Shown: positions 35,691 to 48,986 of the stretch, in pieces | Layout: each line of letters begins with the position of its first letter | Position numbering within the stretch: the stretch's first letter is position 1 | Assembly (NCBI GenBank): GCA_028023455.1 | Contig: JAQFVV010012506.1 | Coordinates: 2,906,714-2,970,713, forward strand | Source: Epiperipatus broadwayi | Lineage: Eukaryota > Onychophora > Udeonychophora > Euonychophora > Peripatidae | Reading direction: 5' to 3' | DNA length: 64,000 nt | Position numbers and translations under genes: made by a program | Notes under the pieces: model-generated | What the model saw: the letters and a program-made list of their open reading frames with translations, nothing else | What the model was told of the DNA's origin: nothing | The model's database searches: none

Positions 35691-37866
35691 CAAAAAAAAA
35701 AGTCAATATTAATAGAGAATCGCTAGCCTGGGAACGTTATATTAATGTGTTTTTAGTTAGAAATCACACCTCTAGTGGCTGACATGAAGGATCAGATGAC
35801 AACCTTTGATTTATATATTTGCTTGCTTATTATTAAAATGTCAATCTCACAACCTGGCAAGCTTAATTTCTAAAAATCTTTTCTTTCATTTTTTTTCTTC
35901 TAACCTTCAGGAAAAAGTTATTAACATCCTCTTATATATATATAATGCATTATAAATTAATATGTTCGCCAGTTTGTTTTTTTACAAGTCAACATTTTAT
36001 GTAGGTTTATTATAAAAATATATTTGTTTAACTCTGGATTTTCTACCCAGAGAATCCAGAACTTTGGCTAATTAATGCTTTGAAATCTTTTAAAAAGTTT
36101 TGTTTTTATGCAATTCTGAAAGAGTGACCCATTATTTATTTTTTATAACTGCCGGTCTTTTTATATTTTCCATACTCTTAAAATTTCAAATATTGTGTTT
36201 AAATATTCCAGTTATTATAAAATCAATGAAGGTGGGATTGATTTATTTTAAATAGCAGAAAAAAGATGGGGGTAAATCTTAATGTTACTTTTGCTAAATA
36301 AAATCTGAACATATTAGGGAAATTTTAATATTTTACTATTTTAGTTATTAAGTAAATCTTAATGTTTCTCTTACTAGATAAAATTTTAATGTATATTTAT
36401 TTAGGAAAATCTTTCTCTCTATATATAACTGCATAGCGTATTATTTGTCTAAATTATGGTATTCAAACAAGGGTCATTTATTTTTAAAGCAGTAAATTAT
36501 ATTTCATGTCATTAGGAACATTCAGTCATACTGCGTTACGGACATTTAGCCTATCTTTGTATTATATATATATATATATTATGTGCTTCTAGTCTTCTAA
36601 TTTGGGGTTTGTGACAAGTTTGAACCCATAGATTTCTTCTCATCTCTCATTCCATAGATAGTTGAGCTATCCGGAATCATATTTATTTCATATAAAATGC
36701 CTCTGTCAGTGGTCCCGTAAGTTTGGCACATGCTATGCATATTCACTTCGTAGATAAAAGACCTCTCATGTTGGTTATACCAGCAAAAGCCTGGGCCATG
36801 CCATACCTATCCACTTTTTTCCAGTATCCAAGAAGTGGGTGTGAGATTTTGTTTTTCATCCAGAAGCATGACCTTTTCCTCTTAGTTATTTTTAGGCTAT
36901 TATGTCAGCACCGCAAACTTCTTCGTATTATTCTTTCTTTTGCTTCATGACCCAGTTTTAATGCTCTAATATTAAAATTGCACTCTGCTTAAAATATATA
37001 TATATATATATACCAACTACTTCTAGTTTTATTGATTAAATTTATTTCAATCATATACAATCTCACCGTCATAATTTATATATCTATTTAAGAGTATATG
37101 CCTTGGGAAAAATAAAGCGTTCGTCTTACTATCATTAAAATAATTTTTCATTAAATATTTTGTCATAGTTTCAAATATAATTTTTCAACTGTCTTTTGTT
37201 TATTTTCGCAACCTCAATGGCGTGAAAATAATTTATACCATATGTATAATGAATTTCAGAATGCTCCCCTAAATCATATGTTAGTCACCACATTTTAGAA
37301 CCGTAAATCAAAGCGTTAATGGCAGTATTATGTAATTCTTTCTAATATTCAATTGGCATCTTAATATTGGACCCACCAAAGTTGTGTGTTTATTTGTAAT
37401 ATATTATTTAGCTAATAAAAGGCATATGAGAAATAATAGCATGAATGACACTATGTAATCATCTACCGATTGCTCATTCATGCACACACTAATGTATATA
37501 ATTAATTTGTAAATGTATAATAATTTGTCAGTATATTAAACTATATTTTATTGTCTAACTTATTTGAGTAGTTTGAATTCCTTTTCCTCCACTTCCACAT
37601 ATTACAGCCGTGCTTATGTATATTTTAATATAGTCATAGTTAATAGATGTCTCATTGTTTTGCTCAGCTTTGCTAGTCGGCCGGATTAAGATTAATTCTC
37701 ATGTGCTATCACTATTATGTTATTCATTAGGTGTTTGATCTGAGCTTAGAGAGTGGGTTTGAATCCAGGCTGGTCTCTGACCTAAATCTTGGGCTTGACT
37801 GGGTTTGAAGTACATTTTGTGAGTTCCAGCTCATGTTAGATGGATAAACATGTTTTGACTGGCACA

Positions 37867-39010
37867 TAGGATTTTTTTTCCTTAGGCTTGGCTTCCCAAT
37901 GTGAGGCTTCGATATAAACACCCACATACCCTGAGTACTGAATTCTGTTTATATATATATATATTCTTTAAAAAAAGTTGTTATATAACTTTTTCCATGT
38001 TTGATATGTTTAAAATAATGTGTTCAAAGTATAAAATTTACTGTTTAAAGTTAAAACCCATGTACTACAACCATAGTACATATGTATTTTTTTCTTCAAT
38101 GTCATATATAAAGTTTTTGTTCTTGAGATATATATGAAAAATGTATAAATAATTCACAAATCATTGATCACTCTGTCTTAGCTGGCGCCCTTATAAAAAG
38201 AAATTTTGCTAACCAGTAGTGAGTCAAATGCAAAAATATTGGAAGTAGAGGGTTCGAACTCCAAAAAAAATTATTGAGAGCAAATTTTTTTTTGGCTTAA
38301 TGCTATGCTGTATAAAAGTTTAAACATGTAATAACCAAACTATGAGTTTTCTTTTCAGATGTAGGGGTGAGACCAAGAGAAATTAAAAGAAATGGCTAGA
38401 TTAAAATAAAATCTTAAATAAACCAGTTTTTTTTTTTTTCAGCAAGCAAAAGCTAAATTTTCAGCTAAACTATAATTGGGCAGATATATAGAAAGTGTGG
38501 GAGCAGTGAGTGGTTATGCAGGAGATGATTTTTTTTAAAAAAGAACTATATGTATAGAAATTTTTTGTTAATTGAGTATATAATGTTTGTGTTTATTTTA
38601 AAAGCAAAGTGAACGAATTTAGCACGTGTATGGATTTTTTTTTGATTTTCTGTCTTTTCCAATGGTATGTAGTATTGTGTAGGGTATATGGAAGTGTATG
38701 TGTGTGTGTACAATTTATGTATTTGTATATGTAGCGCTGCATATATATGTACATAGGTGTGTATGTGCGATGTGCAGGAACAGATGTGTTTGAAAAATTT
38801 ATGTGTATTGCATTGCTATATATTTTCTTGGAAACCCATATGTGTGGAGAAATTGTGTTGTATCTCAAACTACGTAATACTCATAACAACAAGATTGTGT
38901 ATTGAATTTTGAAAATTTTCATTGTTCTTTTGGTCATCACTTGAAAACTCCTATTCAAGGCATTTTTTTTCAATGTTTTTGTTTTTTGTTTCATTGTATG
39001 TGCAGAGAAA
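37867..39010. other. Spacer between the two 3.1-kb copies
   Basis: AT-rich. The minus-strand frame 38593-38868 reads a TG-rich stretch (38690-38780) as Tyr/Ile/Thr-rich protein and is not supported. No repeat shared with the flanking copies. Confidence 0.45.
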
Positions 39011-40863
39011 TGAAGCACTCAATCTTAGCTTAAGATTGTGCTTCATGTTTCTACCTACTAATCTGTATTCAAACCCCTATATCCCATCCTGCTCCTTTTG
39101 TCGTATATATATTTTTTATGTATATATTTGGAATGCACGCCTAAATTTATAGTTTAACTTTAAATATTTATGATTATTAATTCTATTATTAATTATTAGT
39201 TTTTTTTATTAAAGTATTATAGGTGCAATTCGAATATATATATAGGAACAAAATTACTAACAAAAGATTGATTTTTTTGTAAATATTTTATTATACGTCA
39301 TTTTTTTAACTTTTTCTTTTTAAAGTACTTTTTCTATTAAACTGTATATTTTTATAGAATCCAATATGAAAGATGCTGCAGTAATTGTCTAAAAATAATT
39401 AAGGGTTGGAATCACTATTGTTTTAATCTGGGGTAGGTATTTTCAATTAAAGTTTTACTTAAAAGGGTAAGATTAGAGATACTTTTGCTAAAAACATGTT
39501 GTCAAATCTATTTCTAATCTGGAAATAGATTTGAATTTATTTTTGGATGTTGTCTTACTGTTGCATCTTCAAAAACAACTGATAAAAGAAAAAGTATAAA
39601 ATGACTGAATTTTGAGACACAGATCAGATTAGCTACTGAAGTGAAAATGATTGTTAACATTGTGGTGAAACTTAAAATGATGTAGCAGTAAATCCACCAC
39701 TCTTCAGTGGCCCTATGGGCCATCAACTGCTGCTACCATAATATCTTGCTGCCCTGAAATGAAGAAAGATCTAAAAAGAACTTTAGAATGCTAATAAAAG
39801 TTTTCTGCCACCGAAGTACTTGCATTTCAATTGCCGTGCACGTGCAACTACTAAATTGGACTCTTAAAATTGCAAGGTAAATTATTTCCAAACTGCCACC
39901 ATTGAAACTAAATCTAGCTTGATTAATTAATCTCGAATTCTACTAATCAAGATTTCTCATGTATTATTTAACTTTGCTTTTTATATAAATCTGTGAATGT
40001 AAATTTGCTCTCAAATAATTTCTTTATATCTAATCCTATCTCATAAGCTCTTAACTTTCTTTAACTTTGGTGCAGTCATTTATTTATATGTATTTATTAT
40101 TTGATTTATATATCTGCTTGCTTATTATTAAAATGTCAATCTCACAACCTGGCGAGCTTAATTTCTAAAAATCTTTTCTTTCATTTTTTCTTCTAAACCT
40201 TCAGGAAAAGGTTATTAACGTCCTCTTAAAATATATATATATATATATATTGCATTATAAATTAATATGTTCGCCAGTTTGTTTTTTTATGAGTCAACAC
40301 TTTATGTTGATTTATTATAAAAATATATTTGTTTAACTCTCGATTTTCTACCCAAAGAATGCAGAACTTTGGCTAATTAATGCTTTGAAATCTTTTAAAA
40401 TGTTTTGTTTTTATGCAATTCTGAAAGAGTGACCCATTAATTATTTTTTATAACTGCCGGTCTTCTTATATTTTCCTTACTCTTAAAATTTCAAATATTG
40501 TATTTAAATATTCCAATTATTATAAAATCGATGAAGGTGGGATTGATTTATTTTAAATAGCAGAAAAGGGATGGGGGTAAATCTTAATGTTACTTTTGCT
40601 AAATGAAATCTGAATGTATTAGGGAAATTTTAATATTTTACTATTTTAGTTATTAAGTAAATCTTAATGTTTCTCTTACTAGATAAAATTTTAATGTATA
40701 TTTATTTACGAAAATCTTTTTCTATATATATAACTGCATAGTGTATTATTTGTCTAAATTATGGTATTCAAACAAGAGTCATTTATTTTTAAAGCAGTAA
40801 ATTATATTTCATGTCATTAGGGACATTCAGTCATACTGTGTTACGGATGTTTAGCCTATCTTC

Positions 40864-40924
<61 letters not shown>

Positions 40925-42189
40925 CATGCTTCTTGTCTTCTAATCTGGGGGTTGTGACAAGTTTGAACCCATAGATTTTTTCTCATATCTCATTCCATAG
41001 ATAGTTGAGCTATCTGGAATCATATTTATTTCATATAAAATGCCTCTGTCAGTGATCTCGTAAGTTTGGCACGTGCTATGCATATTCACTTCGTAGATAA
41101 AAGGCCTCTCACATCGGTTATACCAGCAAAAGTCTGGGCCATGCCATGCCTATCCACTTTTTTCTAAGCACTACCCAAGAAGAGGGTGTGAGATTTCGTT
41201 TTTCATCCAGAAGCACGACCTTTTCCTCTTAGTGATTTTTAGGCTATTATGTCAGCACCGCAAACTTCTTTGTATTATTCTTTCTTTTGCTTCATGACCC
41301 AGTTTTAATGCTCTAATATTAAAATTGCACTCTGCTTAAAATATATATGCCAACTACTTTTAGTTTTATTGATTAAATTTATTTCAATCATATACAATCT
41401 CACCAACGTAATTTGTATATCTATTTAAGAGTATATGCCTTGGGAAAAATAAAGTGTTCGTCTTACTATCGTTAAAATAATTTTTCATTAAATATTTTGT
41501 CATAGTTTCAAATATAATCTTTCAACTGTCTTTTGTTTATTTTCATGACCTCAATGGCATGAAAATAATTTATATCATATGTATAATGAATTTCAGAATG
41601 ATCCCCTAAATCATATGTTAGTCACCACGTTTCAGAACCGTAAATCAATGCGTTAATGGCAGTATTATGTAATTCTTTCTAATATTCGATTGGCATCTTA
41701 ATATTGGACCCAATAAAGATGTGTGTTTATTTGTAATATATTATTTAGCTAATAAAGAGCATATGAGAAATAATAGCGTGAATGACACTATGTAATCATC
41801 TACCGATTGCTCATTCACGCACACACTAATGTATATAATTAATTTATAAATGTATAATAATTTGTCAGTATATTAAACTATATTTTATTGTCTAACTTAT
41901 TTGAGTAGTTCGAATTCCTTTTCCTCCACTTTCACATATTACAGCTGTGCTTATGTATATTTTAATATAATAATAGTTAATAGATGTCTCATTGTTTTGC
42001 TCAGCTTTGCTAGTCAGCCTGATTAAGATTAATTCTCATGTGCCATCATTACGTGTTTGATCTGGGGCTTAGAGAGTGGGTTTGAATCCATGCTGGTCCC
42101 TGACCTAAATCTTGGGCTTGACTGGGTTTGAAGTACATTTTGTGAGTTCCAGCTCATGTTAGATGGATAAACATGTTTTGACCGGCACA
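39011..42189 (+). repeat. 3.1-kb duplicated sequence, copy B (uninterrupted)
   Basis: Same start (TGAAGCACTCAATCTTAGC) and end (TTTTGACCGGCACA) as copy A, same orientation, 1,144 bp downstream. It keeps the single TTTGATTT where copy A carries the transposon. Differences are mostly substitutions plus (AT)n length changes. Open frames such as 39514-39726 and 42029-42217 are not preserved and are not genes. Confidence 0.9.
40866..40922 (+). repeat. (AT)n expanded relative to copy A
   Basis: About 28 dinucleotides here against about 9 at the matching position in copy A (36563-36580). Conversely copy A has a longer TA run at 36994-37012 than copy B at 41340-41348. Confidence 0.9.
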
Positions 42190-43194
42190 ATATATTAAAT
42201 GCATACTTGCATGACACTCACATAGCACAGTTTACACATATACATGTATTGGGCATTAACATTTTTTTAATTACTATCCATATTAGGTTAAGTTGTTGTT
42301 AATACAATATTCACAATTTATGATATAATTTTTATAAGCAGTAATAAGCAAAAAACATTTCCATAGTAAACCATTAACTATGAGTTTTGGAGAACCACTT
42401 GCCCTCCTAAGGAAGTAAAAGCATATATTACAATTCTGTATGATTTTAAAACATCTGTTAGTTACAATGTAAAACACAAATATGCCAATTGTCATTTCAA
42501 ACGATCTTTTCATATTTTCTAAAACTCATTGTTATTTAATTATATGAGTAATTTTTAAGGTTTTTAGAAATATAAGACAAAACTCCAATGGGTTTTTATA
42601 TAAGAACATAACGATATAAAATTATATATCTTTTTATTCTCAATAATATCTAAATAGTAATTAATTCTACATCTTTAAAATCTTACAAACCGAAATTGGT
42701 TATAAAAGCAAATTATTGCTTACTTCAAATTTAATTATCTTCCGAAAATTACTTTTCATAAATTTACCATTACAATGCAATCAGACAGACACAATTTCTG
42801 AACCTTTTGTTGTAAAAGATTAGAATTTTACAAAAATTGTATTTACATTCTACTACCAACAACATCCTTATAATTTAAGAGAAGGTATTATTAAAATCAT
42901 TTCCAATGCTTTTAAATTATTTTTGAACAAGAATAAATCATCCTATAATTTTGGACTATATTATAGTAAAAATATTTGTTTCATTGTGATTAAACATTTA
43001 GAACATTGAAACATAGATACTGATATTGTAAACTCCTGAAGAACAATTTTAAAAGTGCAACAACAGTGTTTAAAGTAATAGTTACACAAAATAGATTAAT
43101 ATTGATGTATTGAGAGTAATTTCATTTAATTAAAAAAATTTACTGCAGTTTTATAGAAAGTTTTTGTGGATTAAAATAAAATGCTAAAGGATAA
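42190..43194. other. AT-rich, no gene
   Basis: The minus-strand frame 42283-42513 has no recognisable motif. Confidence 0.4.
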
Positions 43195-43335
43195 AAATGA
43201 ATGAAGATTATTTAAGTCATCTAGATTTTTCAGATGACTTAGTTACTTTTTCAAATAATGTTTCAGAATTTTGAAAAATGCTGGAAGAGTTATTTAATGA
43301 AAGCAAAGAAGTAAAACTAAAAAAAAAAAAAAGGG
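43195..43335 (+). pseudogene. LINE reverse-transcriptase fragment
   Basis: Plus-strand reading gives LSHLDFSDDLVTFSNN, then a stop, then KMLEELFNESKEVKLK. This matches the palm motif of non-LTR reverse transcriptases, usually LxxLRFADDIVL followed by an ELxxxSxxVGLK helix. The catalytic Asp pair (SDD) is still there, but frames are broken on both sides and a poly(A) run follows at 43319. It is a short relic of an old LINE; the clade cannot be fixed from 45 residues. Confidence 0.65.
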
Positions 43336-46270
43336 TAAATATTTAATGACCTTAAAAGTGCTACAAATGCCTTAGAATCAAAATATTTTAAAATATGTAT
43401 TTACTTAGTATATAGATTCTTGTTAGACAGCATAATTATCAACAAAACATCATAAAGAAACCTGTAAAGGTCCCAAACAAAAAAAGATTTACTAGTAGTT
43501 TCATTAAGTCCTTCAGTTCTCCTGTTGAAGCCATAGATTTGACAATCATTTATTATGAAATTTTTGTTTTGTGCTTGTCCTTATTTAGATTGCTCAGTGA
43601 TTCTTAAATTCCACACTTATAAAGCAGACACATGCGAGGGCCATAGTTAATTCTGAATCTGTTGATAAGACTTAAGCTAAGTAAGAAAACCAAATATACT
43701 TGGCATAGTGTTTCTCAGGAAAAAATTGTTTAGAACTTCATAAGAAGTCTCAAATAATTATTTCTTGATTGGTTATAAAAATAGCTTTTTTAATTTGATG
43801 CAAGATTTAGATAGTGAAAATATATATCTTGCAGTAAAATTAAATGAATATGCTAATAATATTTCTCATGATAATATTTAATTGAGTATCCAAAAATTTA
43901 ATAAGAAAGTTTTTTTCCCTAATCAGAAGCATAAAATACCAGAAGAATATGTGAGTACGAAGAAAGCTGTCTATAATGTATTTGCATCACAATCGCAACT
44001 TTCCAAAAAAGTTATTTCTAAAATCGGTAATTTAAATTTACTTTAGATAAATGAAGGAAATAAGTTAGGTTATAATTTAAGGTTACAGTCTGCTATTGCA
44101 AAAATTTATCATCAGATCTGAAAATATTTTCTTAATGTTTAGATAAAAATTTGAATTAAGGATAATTCTGCAGTCCACTGAAATAGATTTCCAATCTTTT
44201 CCTATTCTTATTGAAAGACTTTTTTTATTCCATGAAAGGATCTTTTTTGAGATATAAAAACAATATATCAACATAGATGAGTTTTCTGCATTCTGTGCCT
44301 GGAAGCTGATAAATATATTACATGAAATAAATGAGCGAACTGAATTCTGTGTTAGATAGATCTATGCAATTTTGCATTTACTACGATTATTATTTGGTGT
44401 CATTTGAATTTTTCTATTGGCCAGCATTTTATCAAAATATTTTGTCTGCATTTAAGAATTTTAAAAACGTTTAGGAAAAAAACATTTTTTTTCAAACAGA
44501 ATCATAAACTGAGGTTAGATTAATAAATGTATCCCCAATTATTAATTTATTTTGATAATATTTTGTAATGTGAATTACTTATTCACAGCAGTTTTTTCCT
44601 GGCATAAATATTATATATAAAATTAAACATAGAATAAGCTTGGGGTCGACTTTTTTTGATAGAAATAACAATGTTAAAATAAAATATTCTTGTGTGTTTA
44701 AAAAGTGTACTTTCTTAGAAATCTAAAATATGCACTCTTAATAAAAGTGTATTATCAACTACACAACAAGTATAGAAAAAAATATATGTTTGTACTAGAA
44801 AAAAAGGTTCAAAAGCAAAATACATGGCTTAGAATAAAAATGGATATCCACTAATCTCATTTAAGCAATTTCGAATTTGAATTGGAATTAGATTGAACTA
44901 ATTACTAAAAAAATGACAATAGATCTACAGCTGAAAAGTTTCACTGTATGCCAAAAAATTGTCAAATGATTAGTCTTCCTTTTCCTGATACTATTTGTGA
45001 GATGAATGAATGAAATCAGAATGTTTTTTGCGATAACATGGAGAAGCTATGGATTATAAAAACTGAATTAAACTTGAAAAGACTTTCATACTGTAGTTGC
45101 TTGAAAATGTTTAAAGTAATAATGATAACAAAATAGAAAACTATTCTATTCGATATTACTACTCAGTGATAAATTAGTTCATTATAAATCTAAAATTAAT
45201 GTCAAAACTATCCTTAATCTTTATATTTTAGCGAACAAAATTCACTTAAGAATCAAGATAAAATCTGATATATGCACCGATTTATCACATTTATATTGAT
45301 ATAAAGCTTTTAATATATTTAGACTGCAAAATTGCGCGATATATTTAGAGTGGGGATAATTTTGATCTTAAATCACTTTTGTATACTTATCTTTTTCTTC
45401 CTGAATAATGCATTCTGATGCTAGAGTTAATAAAATCATCAGCTTTTGTTAAATATTGAAACCAACAATGTTTTTTTATCAATAATATTATATTTAATTA
45501 GACCTATAATTATATAATTATAAGTATTTGATAATCTAAACCATATTTTATATTAGTTCATATAGTTACCATCATAAAAATTACATTAGAATACTTTAAA
45601 TCTCAAAAGATATATAAATTGTTTATTCAAAAACTAAGAATATTTATATTCTCAACAATGAGTCATTGTACCATATATCAGGTTTTTAAATTTTCCAATG
45701 TTTAAAGATTTTATTTTTATGTATACTGTGTGTATATAAATATATATATGTGTAAGGATAAGGTTTAAAATTATCATTATTAGACTAATCACATATTTTA
45801 AAGAAATGTTGGTATTCTTTAAGTCTAGCGAAAGTTTTTTCTATTAAACTACATGATGGGAAATCATTCAAATAATTTTAAAACATTTTAATTTTTATAT
45901 CAAACAATTCTATTTATTTTCTTCCATATAGTTTGATAGAATTTCTTTTTTGATACAAGCAGAACAACAAAACAGTTGAATATTTTTTTCAGATATTTCG
46001 TAAACTGAAATAAGAAAGTTTTTTTTTTTTCCCCATGTGTCATACCTCTCGGCTAACAACGCAAGACGAAAGAAAGTTTTAATCCACATACACAAGTTTC
46101 CATCAAACAATCGCAAACAAACAATCTTTATCCGTAAAAACATTCAAATTATTAAATACATTTATAAAGATGCAAATATTTGTGCATCAGGGAAAAAGAT
46201 ATGTTTATCCAATATAATAAAAATTTTGAAGCCACTAAACATCAAATTATCACTTTTTCGTATGCTTGTT
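43336..46270. other. AT-rich, no gene
   Basis: May contain further decayed LINE sequence just downstream of 43335, but I could not support any domain. Frames at 44083-44274 and 45910-46285 are low-complexity. Confidence 0.4.
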
Positions 46271-46282
46271 TATAACTGTTAT

Positions 46283-46684
46283 TAAAACAGGCAAAATTCT
46301 CCATACAGTAATGTCACTCAGTGCAAGCCAAAGTAATCAATGAATGCCAGAAGACTTGTGCATAAAATCTCTATCTAGTACCTACTCATCTAATACCCCA
46401 GACTAGTTTCTAGCTTGTGACTTTCATCAGTGAGGGCTATTGTACCTGAGAGCACTGCACCTAGATCTAGGATCTAATTCAACCCTCCAGAAACCACCTT
46501 TTATCTCTACTTAACTACCATTGATGAAAGCCACAAGCTAGAAACTAGTTTGGGGATATTGGATGAGTAGGCACTAGATAGGGATTTTATGCACAAGCCT
46601 TTTGGCATCCATTGATTACTCTGGGCTTGCACTGAGCGGCACTACTGTATGGAGGATTTTGCCTATTTTAATAACAGTTATGAA
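46283..46684. mobile_element. Palindromic MITE-like repeat
   Basis: The left arm from AACAGGCAAAATTCTCCATA pairs with the right arm ending TGGAGGATTTTGCCTATTTT. Intervening matched words include CAGTGCAAGCC, TAATCAATG, CTAGTACCTACTCAT and CTAGTTTCTAGCTTGTG. The non-paired middle contains CACCTAGATCTAGG and an ACCACCTTTTATCTC segment. No coding capacity. Superfamily and TSD are undetermined. Confidence 0.75.
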
Positions 46685-46860
46685 CAAGTGTAAGAAAAGA
46701 TTATAATGTGTTTTAGTGGTTTAATACCAATCCTGCCTAAAATAATAGTAGTGGCTATAGTTAATCAAGAACCAAAGACACCAAAATGTATGGGTACTGA
46801 ACTGAGTTCAGACCTATATGACTATATAAGCTTGAATTGAAAATATTATTTTCAATTTTA

Positions 46861-47095
46861 GACTTATAGTTTTGTAGTTAAGTAGAGATAAAAGGTGGCT
46901 GCTGGAGGGTTGCATTAGATCCTAAGATATAGGTGCAGTGCTTTCAGCCACCAGCTAGAAACTAGTCTGGGGATATTGGATGAGTACGCACTAGATAGAG
47001 ATTTTATCACAAGCCTTCTGACATCCATTGATTACTCTGGCTTGCACTGAGTGGTACTATTATATAGAGAGTTTTGCCTGTTTTAAAAATTTTAA
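46861..47095 (-). mobile_element. Second copy of the same repeat, single arm orientation
   Basis: Matches the reverse complement of 46283-46520 over its length, including GAGATAAAAGGTGGCTG, GGGTTG-ATTAGATCCTA and AAACTAGTCTGGGGATATTGG. It ends with GTTTTGCCTGTTTTAA, the same terminus. It is less complete than the first copy, with a small deletion after GATTTTAT. Confidence 0.75.
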
Positions 47096-48560
47096 ACATT
47101 AATTTTTTATTTATTTTATAAACTTCAATTTTTCTCCGCAAAAAAAAAAAAAAGTAGTAAATTCTAACAATTAGATCGCGCGCACAATTCTTTTTTTTTT
47201 TAATTCTTTCTTTTACTATATTAAAGTTTCTTAAGTTCCAAACGGGAAAAAAAAATAAAAACAAATAACTTACAAAAAATATGTGACAAATTAATTAGAA
47301 TTTAAAAAAAAAACTAATAAAAATAAATCAAAAACGATTTAAATCTTTTTAAAAGTTCTTGGAGTAAGGTTAGTTAAAATTTTAATATTTATTGTTACTT
47401 TGTTTCTAAAAATACTTTTTTCTCGATAAGCCTCTCTGATAATTTATTTTCGCACGCGTTAATTGCGGATTATATAAATTTAGAGAATTCGAAGTTTCCA
47501 ATATACATAGTATTGATCTTTTAATTTATCATCTCGCTATTAATAAAACAAAAATAATTGCATTAAAAAATATTAAGCAAGATTATTGACTAAAATCTCT
47601 TGGCATAATGTGTAGCAATATATATATATATATATTTAACAATTATGTACATACAAACAAAAATCTTGAAAAAATTCTTAAAGACTTTCTAACAGTTCCT
47701 GGTGATTCGATATGAAATCTGGCACATATATACATATACGGGTGCACAGTAGATCGCTAATTGAAAATACTTATACCCATATATTATTTCTAATAATAAA
47801 TTACTATAGCAAATTTATTTATCCTTCACTCGTGTTTTTTTTCTAGGGAATACTTCAGTCATCCCTTTATTAACACCAATTCTTTCTATGCATATATATA
47901 TATAGAAATATTAATAAAATCATTGATGTGGATGTAAATCGATTTATATAATTTTAAATTTATATGAAATATCCAATAATGTTCAAATCAGATAAAATGA
48001 TAATCAGTTTAGACTTTATTTTAAACTTTTCCACAGTATCTGTATCAAATTTATTTTTATCCATGGCTTCCATAACTATATTACTTGTATTCGAGGTTTC
48101 TATGTCAATAATAGATTCAATTGTTATGTTGTATATATTTGCAGTACATGTTCTTTACGATTGCATACCATTAACTATAATAACTACTAATAAAATGTTA
48201 GGGGAATCCTTATAAATACACTTTGGAAATTATTTATAAAATTAATTGTTTTATTTACGGTGAGTTTATTTACTAAACTGGTAAGATAAATCAATTTTAA
48301 ATTTCTCCTTTATCTCATTTGCTAAACACTTTGTGTGATATGTAGATTAAACTGATTTTTTTTCATTGCTGTTGCATAGATTCTTAACTTTTTTACCATA
48401 TCTACATTAATTCTTCCACTAAATTCACATCTAATTTCATTTTCACAAGACTATGATCTTTAAACTATGGCGCCAATTGCTGCTTGCATTGTCTTGTGCA
48501 AGAAATCAAATATCCATTGTAGACTCTTTATTTTTTAAATTTATGGGGTTTTCTATTTTG
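47096..48560. other. AT-rich, no gene
   Basis: A TA run at 47621-47638. The frame 47964-48215 has a hydrophobic stretch but no family resemblance. Confidence 0.4.
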
Positions 48561-48562
48561 AG

Positions 48563-48950
48563 GTGAACATTTTTTTTAGGTTCTTATTTTTTTCATCTTT
48601 CTTTATCTTTTTTTTCTTCTACAGTTTTTTTCATTGTCTCTCAGAATTTTTTCTTTCTTTCTACTACTTTCCTTTTTCCTCTTTCTTTCTAGTATTTCCT
48701 CTTTCTCTTTTTTATTTCTGTCCAATATTTATTGATCTCTTCTTGGTGTTCTCCATCTTCTTTTTTATTTTATTTCTTTTATGTTTTCCACATTTTTGTT
48801 AATTTTTTTCTAATATTGCTTATTTTGTTCTTTCCAATTATTTTAAAAAATATTTCTTATGTTTTTTTCTCAGCTATTGTTTTGTGTCTTCTTCCATTTT
48901 CAAATATTATTTTATTTTTAAATTTTATTGATCATTTCATTCAAGTTTAT
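48563..48950 (+). repeat. Polypyrimidine (T/C) tract
   Basis: About 390 bp very rich in T with interspersed C, such as TTTTTTTCATCTTTCTTTATC. It gives Phe/Ser/Leu-rich open frames on the plus strand, which are composition effects. Confidence 0.85.
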
Positions 48951-48986
48951 ATATATATATATATATATAGTTGTTTATCAAAGTAA

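Larger units (their letters stand above)
33127..35812. mobile_element. 2,670-bp DNA transposon with TIRs and 8-bp TSD, superfamily unknown
   Basis: The element occupies 33135-35804. Its ends are GGTTATCATCTGATCCTTC and, inverted, GGTTGTCATCTGATCCTTC. Imperfect pairing continues for about 50 bp through GTCAGCC, CTAGAGG and TGATTTCTA. The 8-bp TTTGATTT is present on both sides (33127-33134 and 35805-35812) and once in the empty paralogous site of copy B near 40099-40106, so insertion boundaries are exact. There is no transposase. The interior has a roughly 55-bp tandem repeat (33236-33370) and a long satellite-like array (about 33950-35690). An 8-bp TSD occurs in hAT, P, Merlin and Zisupton-type groups; the GGTT terminus does not settle which. 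Confidence 0.9.
32051..37866 (+). repeat. 3.1-kb duplicated sequence, copy A (interrupted)
   Basis: Starts TGAAGCACTCAATCTTAGC and ends TGTTTTGACTGGCACA. Apart from the insert at 33135-35804 and differences in TA-run length, it aligns from end to end with copy B (39011-42189), mostly by single-base differences. Sharp ends shared by both copies suggest a mobile or segmentally duplicated unit of about 3.14 kb. No coding frame is conserved. The first 35 bp form a near-perfect hairpin. Near the right end GGTTTGAATCC resembles a pol III B box, but no A box was found. Confidence 0.9.

Noticed and set aside
37740-37866. tRNA-derived SINE at the right end of the 3.1-kb unit
   Set aside because: GGTTTGAATCC resembles a B box, but no A box at proper distance and no poly(A) end.
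48563-48986. Hydrophobic 79- and 84-residue frames suggesting membrane proteins
   Set aside because: Phe/Ser/Leu-rich translations of a polypyrimidine tract.
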